A stretch of 39,145 bases of DNA from a virus: the IMG/VR virus record IMGVR_UViG_3300024520_004761, positions 1-39,145 of that record, one strand, 5' to 3'. A program made the position numbers and the translations under genes. Shown here piece after piece: positions 12,411 through 21,069 of the stretch. Under the pieces are notes generated by a model. The model ran no database searches, was not told where the DNA came from, and was given only the letters and a program-made list of their open reading frames with translations. How positions within the stretch are numbered: position 1 is the first letter of the stretch; each line of letters begins with the position of its first letter.

Positions 12411-13267
12411 ATATTTATAATGTCAATGATAAGTTTATATTTATCATAATCTTTCAATAATTTTCTCATAGATTTACGATAGATTAAGTAAATCTCTTTA
12501 TTTGTGGTAGCCATACACAAATTTTCAAACCCTCTATAAGCAGAGTGTAATGCTCCAACAACTTCACCATAACTATTCAGTATTGGGGAGCCCGAAGATC
12601 CACCCTTGGCAGGAATAGAAAAAACATACGAAGTTTTTCGGTTGCTACGAACCTTCTTACTACCCAAATAAAATCCTTCAAATAACGGGATCATTTTAGA
12701 AGACCACAATCCCATAGGGGCGGCTATGTTATAATACTTCTCTCCAATTATTGGCTTAGAATTAGAAATTTTCAATGCTGGACGCGATATCTTGGCTGAA
12801 CCCAGTATACATATATCGGCTTCAAAATCAAAAGCAATTGGAATTGCCGCATATGTTTCACCTTTGTAATCGTTTAGGATATATGAAGCCCTTTCGGTCA
12901 TCTTCCATTCAGGGTTCTTAGGTGAGTAGTCCTGCACAAAATAATTTATTTGATTGCCGTAAAGAATACTGCAAACGTGCGCTGAAGTTCCTACGAGTGT
13001 AATTTCTCTATCGTGTCCAACAATAAAGCCCGAAGCTGATGAGCGCAAATCAATTTCATATTCTTCTAAATTTGCTTCGGCTACCGCAGAGGAGGTTTTT
13101 GTTAGGTAGATGTTTTTATAAATATCAATCTTGATGAAGGAACGTCTTTTATCTCTGAATAAATCTCCTGGCCCAAATAGGGCTGTGCTTGACGCACATG
13201 ATGCACATCCCATAAAAGTAATGAACATCATAAATACTATAACTAATTTTGCAACCGCATTTTTCAA
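12407..13267 (-). CDS. Trypsin-like serine protease lipoprotein, 286 aa
   Basis: The only confident reverse-strand gene. The N-terminus (KNAVAKLVIVFMMFITFMGC) is a lipoprotein-type signal with a lipobox-like FMGC (Cys21), so the mature enzyme should be exported and lipid-anchored. The protease core shows the catalytic triad: TSAHVC (His97), FDFEADICIL (Asp151) and GGSSGSPIL (Ser225), as in trypsin-2/S1C type proteases. The start is TTG at 13267; a shorter ATG (MMFIT) would cut the signal peptide. A ribosome binding site is weak. It looks like a moron: isolated, opposite strand, cargo-like. It may act in the host envelope on host or competing-phage proteins. Confidence 0.75.
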   Translation of the reverse strand: MKNAVAKLVIVFMMFITFMGCASCASSTALFGPGDLFRDKRRSFIKIDIYKNIYLTKTSSAVAEANLEEYEIDLRSSASGFIVGHDREITLVGTSAHVCSILYGNQINYFVQDYSPKNPEWKMTERASYILNDYKGETYAAIPIAFDFEADICILGSAKISRPALKISNSKPIIGEKYYNIAAPMGLWSSKMIPLFEGFYLGSKKVRSNRKTSYVFSIPAKGGSSGSPILNSYGEVVGALHSAYRGFENLCMATTNKEIYLIYRKSMRKLLKDYDKYKLIIDIINI

Positions 13268-13379
13268 GATTATTTTTTTTTCCCTACAAAGTAACTATAA
13301 AGAAAATTCTCAAACGGCTTGGCTATTTATTATTAGGGGCTGGATTGTCAGCACCAAAAACGAATAACGGAAGTAAAAT

Positions 13380-14705
13380 ATGGCAAAAAAGATTTATGTT
13401 CTTGATACGAGCGTATACCTCACAGATTGTAATTCAATTTTTTCTTATGGGAACGGAGATATATATGTTCCGCTAGTAGTATTAGAAGAATTAGATAACA
13501 ACAAAAAAAGACCAAACGGCGTCGGCGCAAATGCTAGAGGAATTATTAGAACCCTAGATGAATTACGAAATAGAGGAAGTTTTCAAAAAGGGATTCGAAT
13601 TCGAAAAGGGCGTGGCTTAGTTTTTACTAAAACACCAGATTTATCTGAATTACCTTCTGGCTATGATCCTAATACGGCTGATCATCAGATTATTGCCGCC
13701 GCACTTACACTTATAAAAGAGTTTCCAAGCCGTAAGGTGATATTAGTATCCAACGATATTAACCTAAGAATTAAGTGTGATGCTATTGGAGTAAATGCAG
13801 AAAACTATAGTAGCGAAAATGTTATAAAGGAAAGTTCTGAATTGTATGGTGGCTTTACAAAGCTACTTGTGGATGATCAAATAATTGACCGTTTCTATAC
13901 AGGTGAAAGCGTTTATCTGTATAATGCGATAGATGACAAAGCAGAATTATATCCCAATCAATATGTAATGCTGGTATCTTCGTCGAATGAAAAGAAAACA
14001 GCAATTACTAGATTCATTGATGAGAATACAGAATTTAAAAAAATTCCTCAACATAAAGAATCAGATGGATGGGGCATAGCACCAAAAAACAAAGAACAAA
14101 ATTGTGCGTTGGATTTACTTTTAGATCCAAATGTTCCTGTGGTTTCTCTTATTGGTAAAGCAGGAAGCGGAAAGACTTTGTGTGCTATTGCAGCGGGATT
14201 GCAACAGATAATGGGAGAATCTTCAGTATATAATAGATTAATTGTTTCTAGACCAGTTCAACCCATGGGAAAAGACATTGGCTATTTACCTGGATCTCTA
14301 GAGGATAAAATGGTGCCATGGCTAGCGCCAATTCAAGATAATTTAAGATTCTTATTTGGTGATGATAATTTAATGCTAGAGTCATATATGGATAAAAGAA
14401 TAATTGAGGTCGAGGCTCTAACTTATATTCGTGGTCGCTCAATTCAAAATGCTTATATTATTATTGATGAGTGCCAGAACTTGACACGGCATGAAATAAA
14501 GACTATACTTACTAGAGTAGGTGAAGGAACTAAAATTGTTTTGACTGGTGACATTGAACAAATAGATAATGTGAATATTGATGAGACTACAAACGGTTTA
14601 ACCTACGTGATTGAAAAATTAAAATATTTTGATATCACAGGACATATCACATTTATTAAAGGTGAAAGAAGCAAGGTCGCAACCTTATGTGCAAAAAATC
14701 TTTAA
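13380..14705 (+). CDS. phoH: PIN domain-PhoH ATPase fusion protein, 441 aa
   Basis: Residues 1-150 are a PIN nuclease domain: VLDTSVYLTD at the start, VLEELDNNKK, TADHQIIAAAL and VSNDINLRIK supply the conserved acidic residues. Residues ~240-441 are a PhoH-type P-loop ATPase: Walker A GKAGSGKT (~258), YLPGSLEDKM, Walker B IIIDECQN (~359) and LTGDIEQID. This is the PhoH2/YlaK arrangement, linked in bacteria to RNA unwinding and cleavage; PhoH genes are common in marine phages. Full length. Its 112-base upstream gap is shared with the divergent protease gene. GGAAG precedes the ATG. Confidence 0.92.
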   Translation: MAKKIYVLDTSVYLTDCNSIFSYGNGDIYVPLVVLEELDNNKKRPNGVGANARGIIRTLDELRNRGSFQKGIRIRKGRGLVFTKTPDLSELPSGYDPNTADHQIIAAALTLIKEFPSRKVILVSNDINLRIKCDAIGVNAENYSSENVIKESSELYGGFTKLLVDDQIIDRFYTGESVYLYNAIDDKAELYPNQYVMLVSSSNEKKTAITRFIDENTEFKKIPQHKESDGWGIAPKNKEQNCALDLLLDPNVPVVSLIGKAGSGKTLCAIAAGLQQIMGESSVYNRLIVSRPVQPMGKDIGYLPGSLEDKMVPWLAPIQDNLRFLFGDDNLMLESYMDKRIIEVEALTYIRGRSIQNAYIIIDECQNLTRHEIKTILTRVGEGTKIVLTGDIEQIDNVNIDETTNGLTYVIEKLKYFDITGHITFIKGERSKVATLCAKNL

Positions 14706-14713
14706 CTTTTAAC

Positions 14714-14742
14714 TTGACAGACTTTGCGAAGCATGATATTAA
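14714..14742 (+). promoter_or_regulatory. Sigma70-type promoter before the third HExxH gene
   Basis: TTGACA (14714-14719), 17-base spacer, TATTAA (14737-14742). The gap from the phoH stop is 59 bases. The resulting leader would be about 15 bases and contains no Shine-Dalgarno. Confidence 0.6.
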
Positions 14743-14764
14743 TTAAGATACATTATTTAAATAT

Positions 14765-15457
14765 ATGAAAGATTATATAAAAAGCAGTTCTTCTCACGCA
14801 TTAAAAAACAGAAATGAATTCTCTCTTTTAAAAGGCCTTGTGCCTGTCGTTGTTGTAAATAAACTTCCAAATGATATTGACTTCAATAACATTATTAAGA
14901 ATTTAGAGAAAAACATTCCTTCACAAATCTTAAATCTTATAGATGGAATCTATATAGGGGATTTTAAAGAATTAGAAGAAAGAAATATTGAAGCCATGTT
15001 TAAAGATGGTGTTATTTATTTATCTTCTTTTAAAAATATAGATTATGCTTCTGAAGAATTGATTGCTAGAAACATCTGTCATGAATTAGCACATGCCTTA
15101 GAAGAAAAGATGGGCTATGAAATTTATGGTGATAAATTAATTCAAAATGAATTTAAAGCCAAAAAAGATAAGCTAATTTCTTTACTAAATCATGAAGGCT
15201 TTTACTTTTCTAGAAATATCTTTTTTGATCCTGATCTCACTGATGAATTAGATGATTTATTATATAATGAGATAGGTTATGACCGTCTTTCATTAATAAT
15301 TCCAAATTTATTTATTTCTCCTTATTCGGTTACATCAATTCGTGAATATTTTGCAAATGGTGTTGAAGAATATTTATTTGGAGATCCTGATTTATTAAAG
15401 AATGTAAATCCTGTACTTTACTCCAAGATTAATAAAATATATAATGAAATTAGTTAA
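14765..15457 (+). CDS. HExxH metallopeptidase-like protein, 230 aa
   Basis: ICHELAHALEEKMGY holds the zinc motif HELAH (His106, Glu107, His110). The C-terminal SIREYFANGVEEYL has the Y..NxxEE pattern in which a glutamate completes the zinc site, as in anthrax-lethal-factor-like (ATLF) peptidases. No signal peptide. The start ATG 14765 follows its own promoter but lacks a ribosome binding site. Third protein of this type in the window. Its target is unknown; a host-directed protease is possible. Confidence 0.65.
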   Translation: MKDYIKSSSSHALKNRNEFSLLKGLVPVVVVNKLPNDIDFNNIIKNLEKNIPSQILNLIDGIYIGDFKELEERNIEAMFKDGVIYLSSFKNIDYASEELIARNICHELAHALEEKMGYEIYGDKLIQNEFKAKKDKLISLLNHEGFYFSRNIFFDPDLTDELDDLLYNEIGYDRLSLIIPNLFISPYSVTSIREYFANGVEEYLFGDPDLLKNVNPVLYSKINKIYNEIS

Positions 15458-15464
15458 ATACTCT

Positions 15465-15493
15465 TTGACTTCTTCTCTTTTACATGATAGAAT
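15465..15493 (+). promoter_or_regulatory. Sigma70-type promoter before the RecB-like nuclease
   Basis: TTGACT (15465-15470), 17-base spacer, TAGAAT (15488-15493). It is just after the stop of the metallopeptidase-like gene and would produce a leader of about 30 bases containing AAGGAG. It may also read into the glycan block, since no terminator follows. Confidence 0.65.
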
Positions 15494-15530
15494 ATTACTA
15501 TAACGTTGGCTTATGCCACAAGGAGTTAAT

Positions 15531-16298
15531 ATGCCTCATGTATCTTTTAGCGCACTCAAAAACTGGGACTTTTGCCCCTTTTATCATAAACTAACTTACA
15601 TAGATAAATTAAAGGGATTCACAGGAAATGTTTATACTGCTTTTGGATCTGCGCTTCATGAAGCCTGTGAAAAATTAGTTTTAGATAACACAGAAGATTA
15701 TGATAAGATTTTCAGTAACTCATTTGATGAAGAACTAGGAAAGTTAGAAGAAATAACAATCAAAGAACAAAAAATGATTGGTGACATGAAAGTGCATGGT
15801 GTTGAACTGGCTGCGCTAGTTCTAAAAGCACTGAAACTAAAGTTTCCACAATATACAGTCATCTCAGCAGAAGAACAAATCTTCGAACCTATTATAGACA
15901 GCCCAGGTAACTATGACTATAAGGGCTTTCTAGATCTTGTTATTAAAACACCTGATGGAAAATATCACATTATAGATTGGAAGTCGTGTTCTTGGGGTTG
16001 GGACATAAGACGAAAGACAGATAAAATGGTTACATACCAGCTCACTTATTATAAGCATTTCTTTTGTAAGAAGCACAATATTGATCCGATTATGGTAGAA
16101 ACATACTTTGGATTATTGAAGCGAACGGCCAAGAAAAACAGGATAGAAATCTTTAGAGTTTCCAGCGGACAAAAAAAAATAAATAATTCGCTTAATGTTT
16201 TAAACAAGGCGGTGTATAATATCCATAATAAGAACCACCCCAAAAATCGTCTTAGTTGTGCGAAGTGTGAATTTCACAGAACGGAGTGGTGCCCTTAA
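15531..16298 (+). CDS. PD-(D/E)XK nuclease, RecB/Cas4-like with probable iron-sulfur cluster, 255 aa
   Basis: The start follows AAGGAGTTAAT; the ATG at 15513 lies before the ribosome binding site. Motifs: FSALKNWDFCPFYHKL at the N-terminus, the GSALHEACEK segment, GFLDLVIK (Asp ~134) and HIIDWKS (D-W-K, ~147), and YQLTYYKHFF, in the order of RecB-family PD-(D/E)XK enzymes. Cys15 and the C-terminal trio Cys243, Cys246 and Cys254 could bind an AddB/Cas4-type [4Fe-4S] cluster. It probably acts as a DNA exonuclease in phage replication or recombination. No CRISPR array or cas gene is nearby. Confidence 0.85.
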   Translation: MPHVSFSALKNWDFCPFYHKLTYIDKLKGFTGNVYTAFGSALHEACEKLVLDNTEDYDKIFSNSFDEELGKLEEITIKEQKMIGDMKVHGVELAALVLKALKLKFPQYTVISAEEQIFEPIIDSPGNYDYKGFLDLVIKTPDGKYHIIDWKSCSWGWDIRRKTDKMVTYQLTYYKHFFCKKHNIDPIMVETYFGLLKRTAKKNRIEIFRVSSGQKKINNSLNVLNKAVYNIHNKNHPKNRLSCAKCEFHRTEWCP

Positions 16299-16306
16299 GG
16301 AGACTA

Positions 16307-17650
16307 ATGGCACAACCGAAACCCGAAAAAAAGATTAAAATTCTAACTATATCCGACCACCCACTTTCACCCTCTGGTGTAGGCACCCAAACAAAATATT
16401 TTATTGTTGAACTCCTCAAGACAGGAAAATTCGAATTTATTAGTCTTGGTGGTGCCATGAAGCACAAAAACTATGAACCTCAGAAGACTGAAGAATTTGG
16501 TGATGACTGGATCATCTATCCCATCGATGGTTATGGAAACGCCGAAACAATTCGTTCAATTCTGCGTTCTACTAAACCGGATATTCTATGGTTCATGACT
16601 GATCCACGTTTTTATGGCTGGCTATGGGAAATAGAAAACGAAATAAGGTCTTTGGTTCCTATGGTTTATTATCATGTGTGGGACAATTATCCTTATCCAA
16701 CTTTTAATAAGATTTGGTATGAATCAACTGATGTGGTTGCTACCATTTCTAAATTAACTTCAGATATTGTAAAAACAGTTGCTCCAAATGTAGAAGAACA
16801 TTATCTTCCTCATGCAACACCAGGAGAGCTATTTAAGCCACTCAGCGACACGAATATCAAGCAATTCAGAAAACAACATTTTGGGATCGAAGATGAGAAT
16901 CATATGTTAGTATTTTGGAATAATAGAAATGCTCGCCGTAAACAAAGTGGTTCATTGATTTATTGGTTTGATGCTTTCCGCAAGAAGCTAATAAAAAAGC
17001 ATCCTGAAGCAAATGCTACATTACTTATGCATACTGCTGCCAATGATCCAAACGGACAAGATCTATATGCTATTATCAATGACCTAGATCTACAAAATAG
17101 AGAGGTCTTGATATCAGGTGAAAAAATTCCTCCTGATGCTTTGGTAAATATATATAATGCGGCGGATTGCACGATAAACATTTCGGATGCCGAAGGCTTC
17201 GGATTGGCTACGTTTGAATCAATGGCTTGTGGTACACCTATCATGACAACAATGACTGGCGGACTTCAAGAGCAAGTTACTTCATTGAAAGACATAACAC
17301 AAAAAAAGATGCTATCGCGAAACAAAAGGAACAAAGGTGTGACTGAATATAAACATGGTATTGGACTTGAGCCAACATCTAAAGCAATTATTGGTTCGCA
17401 GGAAGTTCCCTTTATTTACGAAGATAGAGTTTCAGAAGAAAGAGTTGTTGATGGACTAATGATGATGTATGAGTTCGGCGCTAGTAAACGTAAAGAAATG
17501 GGCGAGTGCGCAAGGCAACATGTTCTTGAGAATTATAATTTTGATAATTTTTCTTCTCAATGGGAAAAGATTATAAACGATACTCACGAAAAGCATGGTT
17601 CTTGGGAAACACGAAAAAATTATAAAACATGGGAGCTAATAGCAGTATGA
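16307..17650 (+). CDS. Glycosyltransferase family 4 (GT-B), 447 aa
   Basis: First gene of the glycan block. The N-terminal domain opens ILTISDHPLSPSGVGTQTKYF, the donor/acceptor entry loop of GT4 enzymes. The C-terminal domain carries EGFGLATFESMACGTPIMTT (about base 17200), the E-x7-E site that binds the nucleotide sugar. Start at ATG 16307, preceded by AAGGAG, 8 bases after the nuclease stop. Soluble or peripheral, with no membrane segment. Sugar specificity unknown. Its stop overlaps the next start (ATGA). Confidence 0.88.
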   Translation: MAQPKPEKKIKILTISDHPLSPSGVGTQTKYFIVELLKTGKFEFISLGGAMKHKNYEPQKTEEFGDDWIIYPIDGYGNAETIRSILRSTKPDILWFMTDPRFYGWLWEIENEIRSLVPMVYYHVWDNYPYPTFNKIWYESTDVVATISKLTSDIVKTVAPNVEEHYLPHATPGELFKPLSDTNIKQFRKQHFGIEDENHMLVFWNNRNARRKQSGSLIYWFDAFRKKLIKKHPEANATLLMHTAANDPNGQDLYAIINDLDLQNREVLISGEKIPPDALVNIYNAADCTINISDAEGFGLATFESMACGTPIMTTMTGGLQEQVTSLKDITQKKMLSRNKRNKGVTEYKHGIGLEPTSKAIIGSQEVPFIYEDRVSEERVVDGLMMMYEFGASKRKEMGECARQHVLENYNFDNFSSQWEKIINDTHEKHGSWETRKNYKTWELIAV

Positions 17651-18915
17651 AAACAATTTTAGTAAGAGGTCCAGCACTAAGTCAAAGCGGATATGGAGAA
17701 CATACACGATTTGTTTTACGTTCGCTCCGATCAAAGCCGGAACTATTTGATGTATATCTCTTGAGCACCAATTGGGGCGCTACTGGATGGCTATGGGAAG
17801 ACAATGAGGAAAGACAATGGATTGATTTTCTGCTACAAAAAACAATTCAATATACTCAAAGTGGTGGTACATTTGATATGTCACTTCAGGTAACAATTCC
17901 TAATGAATGGGAGAAAATAGCTCCTTACAATATTGGCGTTACGGCTGGAATCGAGACTACTAAAATTGCTCCTCAATGGGTAGAAAAATCCTTCCTAATG
18001 GATAAAATCATTGTAGTTTCAGAACATTCAAAATTTGGCTTTGATACTACGGAAATCAAAACACAAGATCCAACCACGGGTCAAGAGTTTATAGCAAAAG
18101 TAAATACACCAGTTGATGTGGTTGGTTATCCTGTAAAAGATACTCAGACAAGCCCTATAAAGCTAGAACTTAAGGATGATTTTAATTTCCTTACAGTTGG
18201 CACCTGGATACCTAGGAAAAATTTAGAAAATACCATCAAATGGTTTGTTGAAGAATTTTATGATCAAGAGGTCGGCCTTGTTGTAAAAACTTCGTTGGCA
18301 AAAAACTCCAAAAGAGATAGGCAAATAACTGAAATTCGTCTTAAGGATTTGTTGGCTGAATATAAAAATCGCAAATGCAGTGTTTATCTTTTGCATGGAG
18401 ACTTAGCCGAAGAAGAAATGAATAGTCTTTATCAGGATGAAAAAGTTAAGGCATTAATTAACATTGGTCACGGTGAAGGTTTTGGACTACCACTATTTGA
18501 AGCCGCATATAATGGATTACCGATTGTTACAGTTGGGTGGGGTGGTCAATGCGACTATCTTTATATGGATGTCAAGGATAAGAAAGGAAAAACAAAAAAG
18601 ACAGCGATGTTCTCACCTGTTTCTTATGATATCAAAATGATTCAACCAGAAGCAAAATGGGAAGGAGTAATTCAAGCAGATTCACAATGGTCTTTTGCAA
18701 AAGAATGGGATTATAAAAAAGTTTTGCGCTCTGTTCGTAAAAGCTATGGTGAACCAAAGTCGAAAGCAAAGAAACTTCAGAAGTATGTAACTAAAGAATT
18801 TTCTGCTCCGGTGATGTATAACAAATTTGTGGAAGCTTGTATTCCTCCTGTTATTTCTACAGAACAAGTGATTGATGAAGCACTATCTATAGCCTCTCAA
18901 ATGTCTTTACAATAG
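17647..18915 (+). CDS. Glycosyltransferase family 4 (GT-B), 422 aa
   Basis: Start at ATG 17647, overlapping the previous stop (ATGA). N-terminus RGPALSQSGYGEHTRFVL resembles the SGxGxHTR entry loop of its upstream neighbour. The nucleotide-sugar site is HGEGFGLPLFEAAYNGLPIV. The two adjacent GT4 genes may be distant paralogues. It may transfer the next sugar of the same chain. No membrane segment. Confidence 0.86.
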   Translation: MKTILVRGPALSQSGYGEHTRFVLRSLRSKPELFDVYLLSTNWGATGWLWEDNEERQWIDFLLQKTIQYTQSGGTFDMSLQVTIPNEWEKIAPYNIGVTAGIETTKIAPQWVEKSFLMDKIIVVSEHSKFGFDTTEIKTQDPTTGQEFIAKVNTPVDVVGYPVKDTQTSPIKLELKDDFNFLTVGTWIPRKNLENTIKWFVEEFYDQEVGLVVKTSLAKNSKRDRQITEIRLKDLLAEYKNRKCSVYLLHGDLAEEEMNSLYQDEKVKALINIGHGEGFGLPLFEAAYNGLPIVTVGWGGQCDYLYMDVKDKKGKTKKTAMFSPVSYDIKMIQPEAKWEGVIQADSQWSFAKEWDYKKVLRSVRKSYGEPKSKAKKLQKYVTKEFSAPVMYNKFVEACIPPVISTEQVIDEALSIASQMSLQ

Positions 18916-18927
18916 AAAGCAAGAAAT

Positions 18928-19596
18928 ATGGATTTAGGAATTATTCAAGTTACATCAAATCTAGAGGATGGCCATCCTAGACACGGGCTTATGCTGGAGC
19001 GTGTTATTCCTAGTTGTATTAAAGCAAGCAATCAAAACTATGTGTTGGTCGCGCCTAGAGAATCTTTGCTTACCCAATTAGTAAATGACTTGGGCGGAAA
19101 AAGTATTATTTATCCAGGCTGGGATGTTGATAAGATGAGAAAGTTTCGATTAGGGATGCAAAATATTACTACTGAATGGGTTGGTATATTTGATGATGAT
19201 ATTATACCAGATGAAAAATGGTACGAAAACATGAGCGAGTTTTTAAAAGATAAAAAACCCGGTCAATATGGATTCCGACTAACAAACGATTTAGGGGAGC
19301 GTCATGAACATGGAGAAGATTGGATGCAGTTTCCTAGTATGTCTCTACAGTTGCCGCATCGACCACTTGATTATAATGTCGAAACAGGTGTAGTCGAAGA
19401 TTCGCCCACAGCATATGTAGCAAACTCAATTGTTCATCGTGATGTTATGGAGCAAATAGAACCTTTTGGTTTGTTTGGAAATGCGCCCGATGTAATGTGG
19501 AGTTTTGCGATTCGCAAATGTGGATTTCCAATTGGATTTAATCCCAAAGCAAGAGCATATCATATTGGGGATAGAGGGGATAATAGGAAAAAGTGA
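18928..19596 (+). CDS. GT-A type glycosyltransferase-like protein, 222 aa
   Basis: A GT-A DxD-type site is seen in WVGIFDDDIIPDEKWY (about residues 88-103). The second half has AYVANSIVHRDVMEQIEPFG and DVMWSFAIRKCGF, the acceptor-side part in family-2-like enzymes. It is short for GT2 (usually 240 or more) but appears whole. Start after GAAAGCAAGAAAT. The stop shares a GTGA with a possible start of the next gene. Confidence 0.65.
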   Translation: MDLGIIQVTSNLEDGHPRHGLMLERVIPSCIKASNQNYVLVAPRESLLTQLVNDLGGKSIIYPGWDVDKMRKFRLGMQNITTEWVGIFDDDIIPDEKWYENMSEFLKDKKPGQYGFRLTNDLGERHEHGEDWMQFPSMSLQLPHRPLDYNVETGVVEDSPTAYVANSIVHRDVMEQIEPFGLFGNAPDVMWSFAIRKCGFPIGFNPKARAYHIGDRGDNRKK

Positions 19597-19622
19597 AAAC
19601 TCACCAACAGCACTTAGGTAAT

Positions 19623-20264
19623 ATGGATTTTCCTTATAAAATAATAATTCCTGCTCGCCGGAATTCTAAAGGTTTTCCATTTAAGAATAGAAAGCTTTTA
19701 TCCAACACATTGGATATCATTCCCGATATTAAAATTAAAGATTTGATAATATCTTCTGATGATAAACAAATTATTAAATTTTGTAAGGATAGAGAGATTG
19801 GTTATCATCTTAGAAGTTCTTCTACTGCTAGTGATGATGCTTCTACTAGGTCTGCTATTTTAGAATGCCTGGTGGATTGTGAAATTCGAGAGGATGAAGT
19901 GATCCTAATGCTTTACTTAACATATCCCACTCGCACTTGGGTCCAGATCGAAAGAGCACTTAAATTTTACCTCGAAACAAATTCCCGTTCTGTCTTGTGC
20001 AAGAAGGAAGTAAACTCGCATCCCTATTTATGTATGTATGAGAAATCAAATGGTAAAGGACAACAAATCATTAGTCACGATTTATATCGACGACAGGATT
20101 ATCCAAAGTGTTTTGAAATTTCACATTTTATTTCCATATATGTGGCAGATGAAGTGGATAAATTAAATAATAATATGTATAATGAAGATACTACTTTTTA
20201 CATGATTGAGGATGTCCTTGATGTGGATTACAAAACAGATTGGGAGAAAATAAGTGAAAACTAA
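19623..20264 (+). CDS. neuA: CMP-sugar (acylneuraminate) cytidylyltransferase-like protein, 213 aa
   Basis: The CTP-binding signature of CMP-sialate synthetases is seen in IIPARRNSKGFPFKN near the N-terminus, followed by IKDLIISSDDKQI and SSSTASDDASTRSAI (family pattern with D.ST). It should activate a nonulosonate-type sugar as CMP-sugar. ATG 19623 places the motif at the usual distance from the N-terminus; GTG 19593 overlapping the upstream stop is an alternative. It sits directly before the NeuB-like synthase, the usual pairing. Exact sugar not known. Confidence 0.75.
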   Translation: MDFPYKIIIPARRNSKGFPFKNRKLLSNTLDIIPDIKIKDLIISSDDKQIIKFCKDREIGYHLRSSSTASDDASTRSAILECLVDCEIREDEVILMLYLTYPTRTWVQIERALKFYLETNSRSVLCKKEVNSHPYLCMYEKSNGKGQQIISHDLYRRQDYPKCFEISHFISIYVADEVDKLNNNMYNEDTTFYMIEDVLDVDYKTDWEKISEN

Positions 20265-21069
20265 AATAATTTCTGAAATAGGGATTAATCATAATGGAGA
20301 TATTGAGGTAGCCAAAAAACTTATTGATGCTTCGGTTGCTGCGGGTTGTGACTATGCTAAGTTTCAAAAACGTACACCAGATATTTGTGTACCCGATCAT
20401 CAAAAAAACAAACCTAGGAAGACACCATGGGGCGAAATGAAATATATCGATTATAAAAAACAAATAGAGTTTGAAAAACAAGAATACGACGAACTTTATA
20501 GCTACATAGAAGATAAGCCTATAGAAATTTTTGCTTCGGTGTGGGACAAGCCCTCGGTGGACTTTATGAAACAATACACAGGAACAACTAAGATTGGATC
20601 AGCCATGATAAACGATCTAGAACTTTGTCGTTATGCCCGAGAGAATAGTGATTTGTTGATAATTTCAACTGGTATGAGTACGGAAGAAGAAATCGAAAAA
20701 TGTGTAAACGCCTGTAATCCTGATGTTATTATGCATACAAATTCATCTTACCCGTCTCCCATCGAGGAGTTAAATTTATATTATATCAAATGGCTAGTGG
20801 ACAAATGGAATGTTGATGTAGGTTATAGTGGTCATGAATTTGGTTTGATCACAACTTTTGCGGCTGTAACATTGGGTGCGTCGTGGGTTGAACGTCATAT
20901 AACTCTTGATCGGACTATGTGGGGAAGTGATCAAGCTTTGTCGGTTGAACCACATGGGTTATATAAATTAGTAAAAGGGATTAGAGATATTGAACGGAGT
21001 CTAGGTACGCCTGGACCAAGGAAATGCTTGGGAAGCGAACTGGAAAAGAAAAAAAGCTTGAGAAAATGA
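20254..21069 (+). CDS. neuB: Sialic-acid-synthase-like protein (NeuB family) lacking the C-terminal SAF domain, 271 aa
   Basis: TIM-barrel motifs are all present: ISEIGINHNGDIEVAKKLID, DYAKFQKR, LLIISTGMSTEEEIEK, HTNSSYPSPIEELNL, VGYSGHEFG and VERHITLDRTMWGSDQALS. NeuB enzymes condense phosphoenolpyruvate with an N-acetyl amino sugar. Usual length is about 340-350 residues with a C-terminal antifreeze-like SAF domain that reaches into the partner's active site. This protein stops in the linker (GPRKCLGSELEKKKSLRK), so that domain is absent. GTG start within the end of the neuA-like gene. A dioxygenase gene follows with an ATGA overlap. Confidence 0.8.
   Translation: MKTKIISEIGINHNGDIEVAKKLIDASVAAGCDYAKFQKRTPDICVPDHQKNKPRKTPWGEMKYIDYKKQIEFEKQEYDELYSYIEDKPIEIFASVWDKPSVDFMKQYTGTTKIGSAMINDLELCRYARENSDLLIISTGMSTEEEIEKCVNACNPDVIMHTNSSYPSPIEELNLYYIKWLVDKWNVDVGYSGHEFGLITTFAAVTLGASWVERHITLDRTMWGSDQALSVEPHGLYKLVKGIRDIERSLGTPGPRKCLGSELEKKKSLRK

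Noticed and set aside
15531-16298. Cas4 of a CRISPR system
   Set aside because: No array-like spaced repeats and no other cas gene are in the window; phage RecB-like nucleases with Cys clusters are common without CRISPR.
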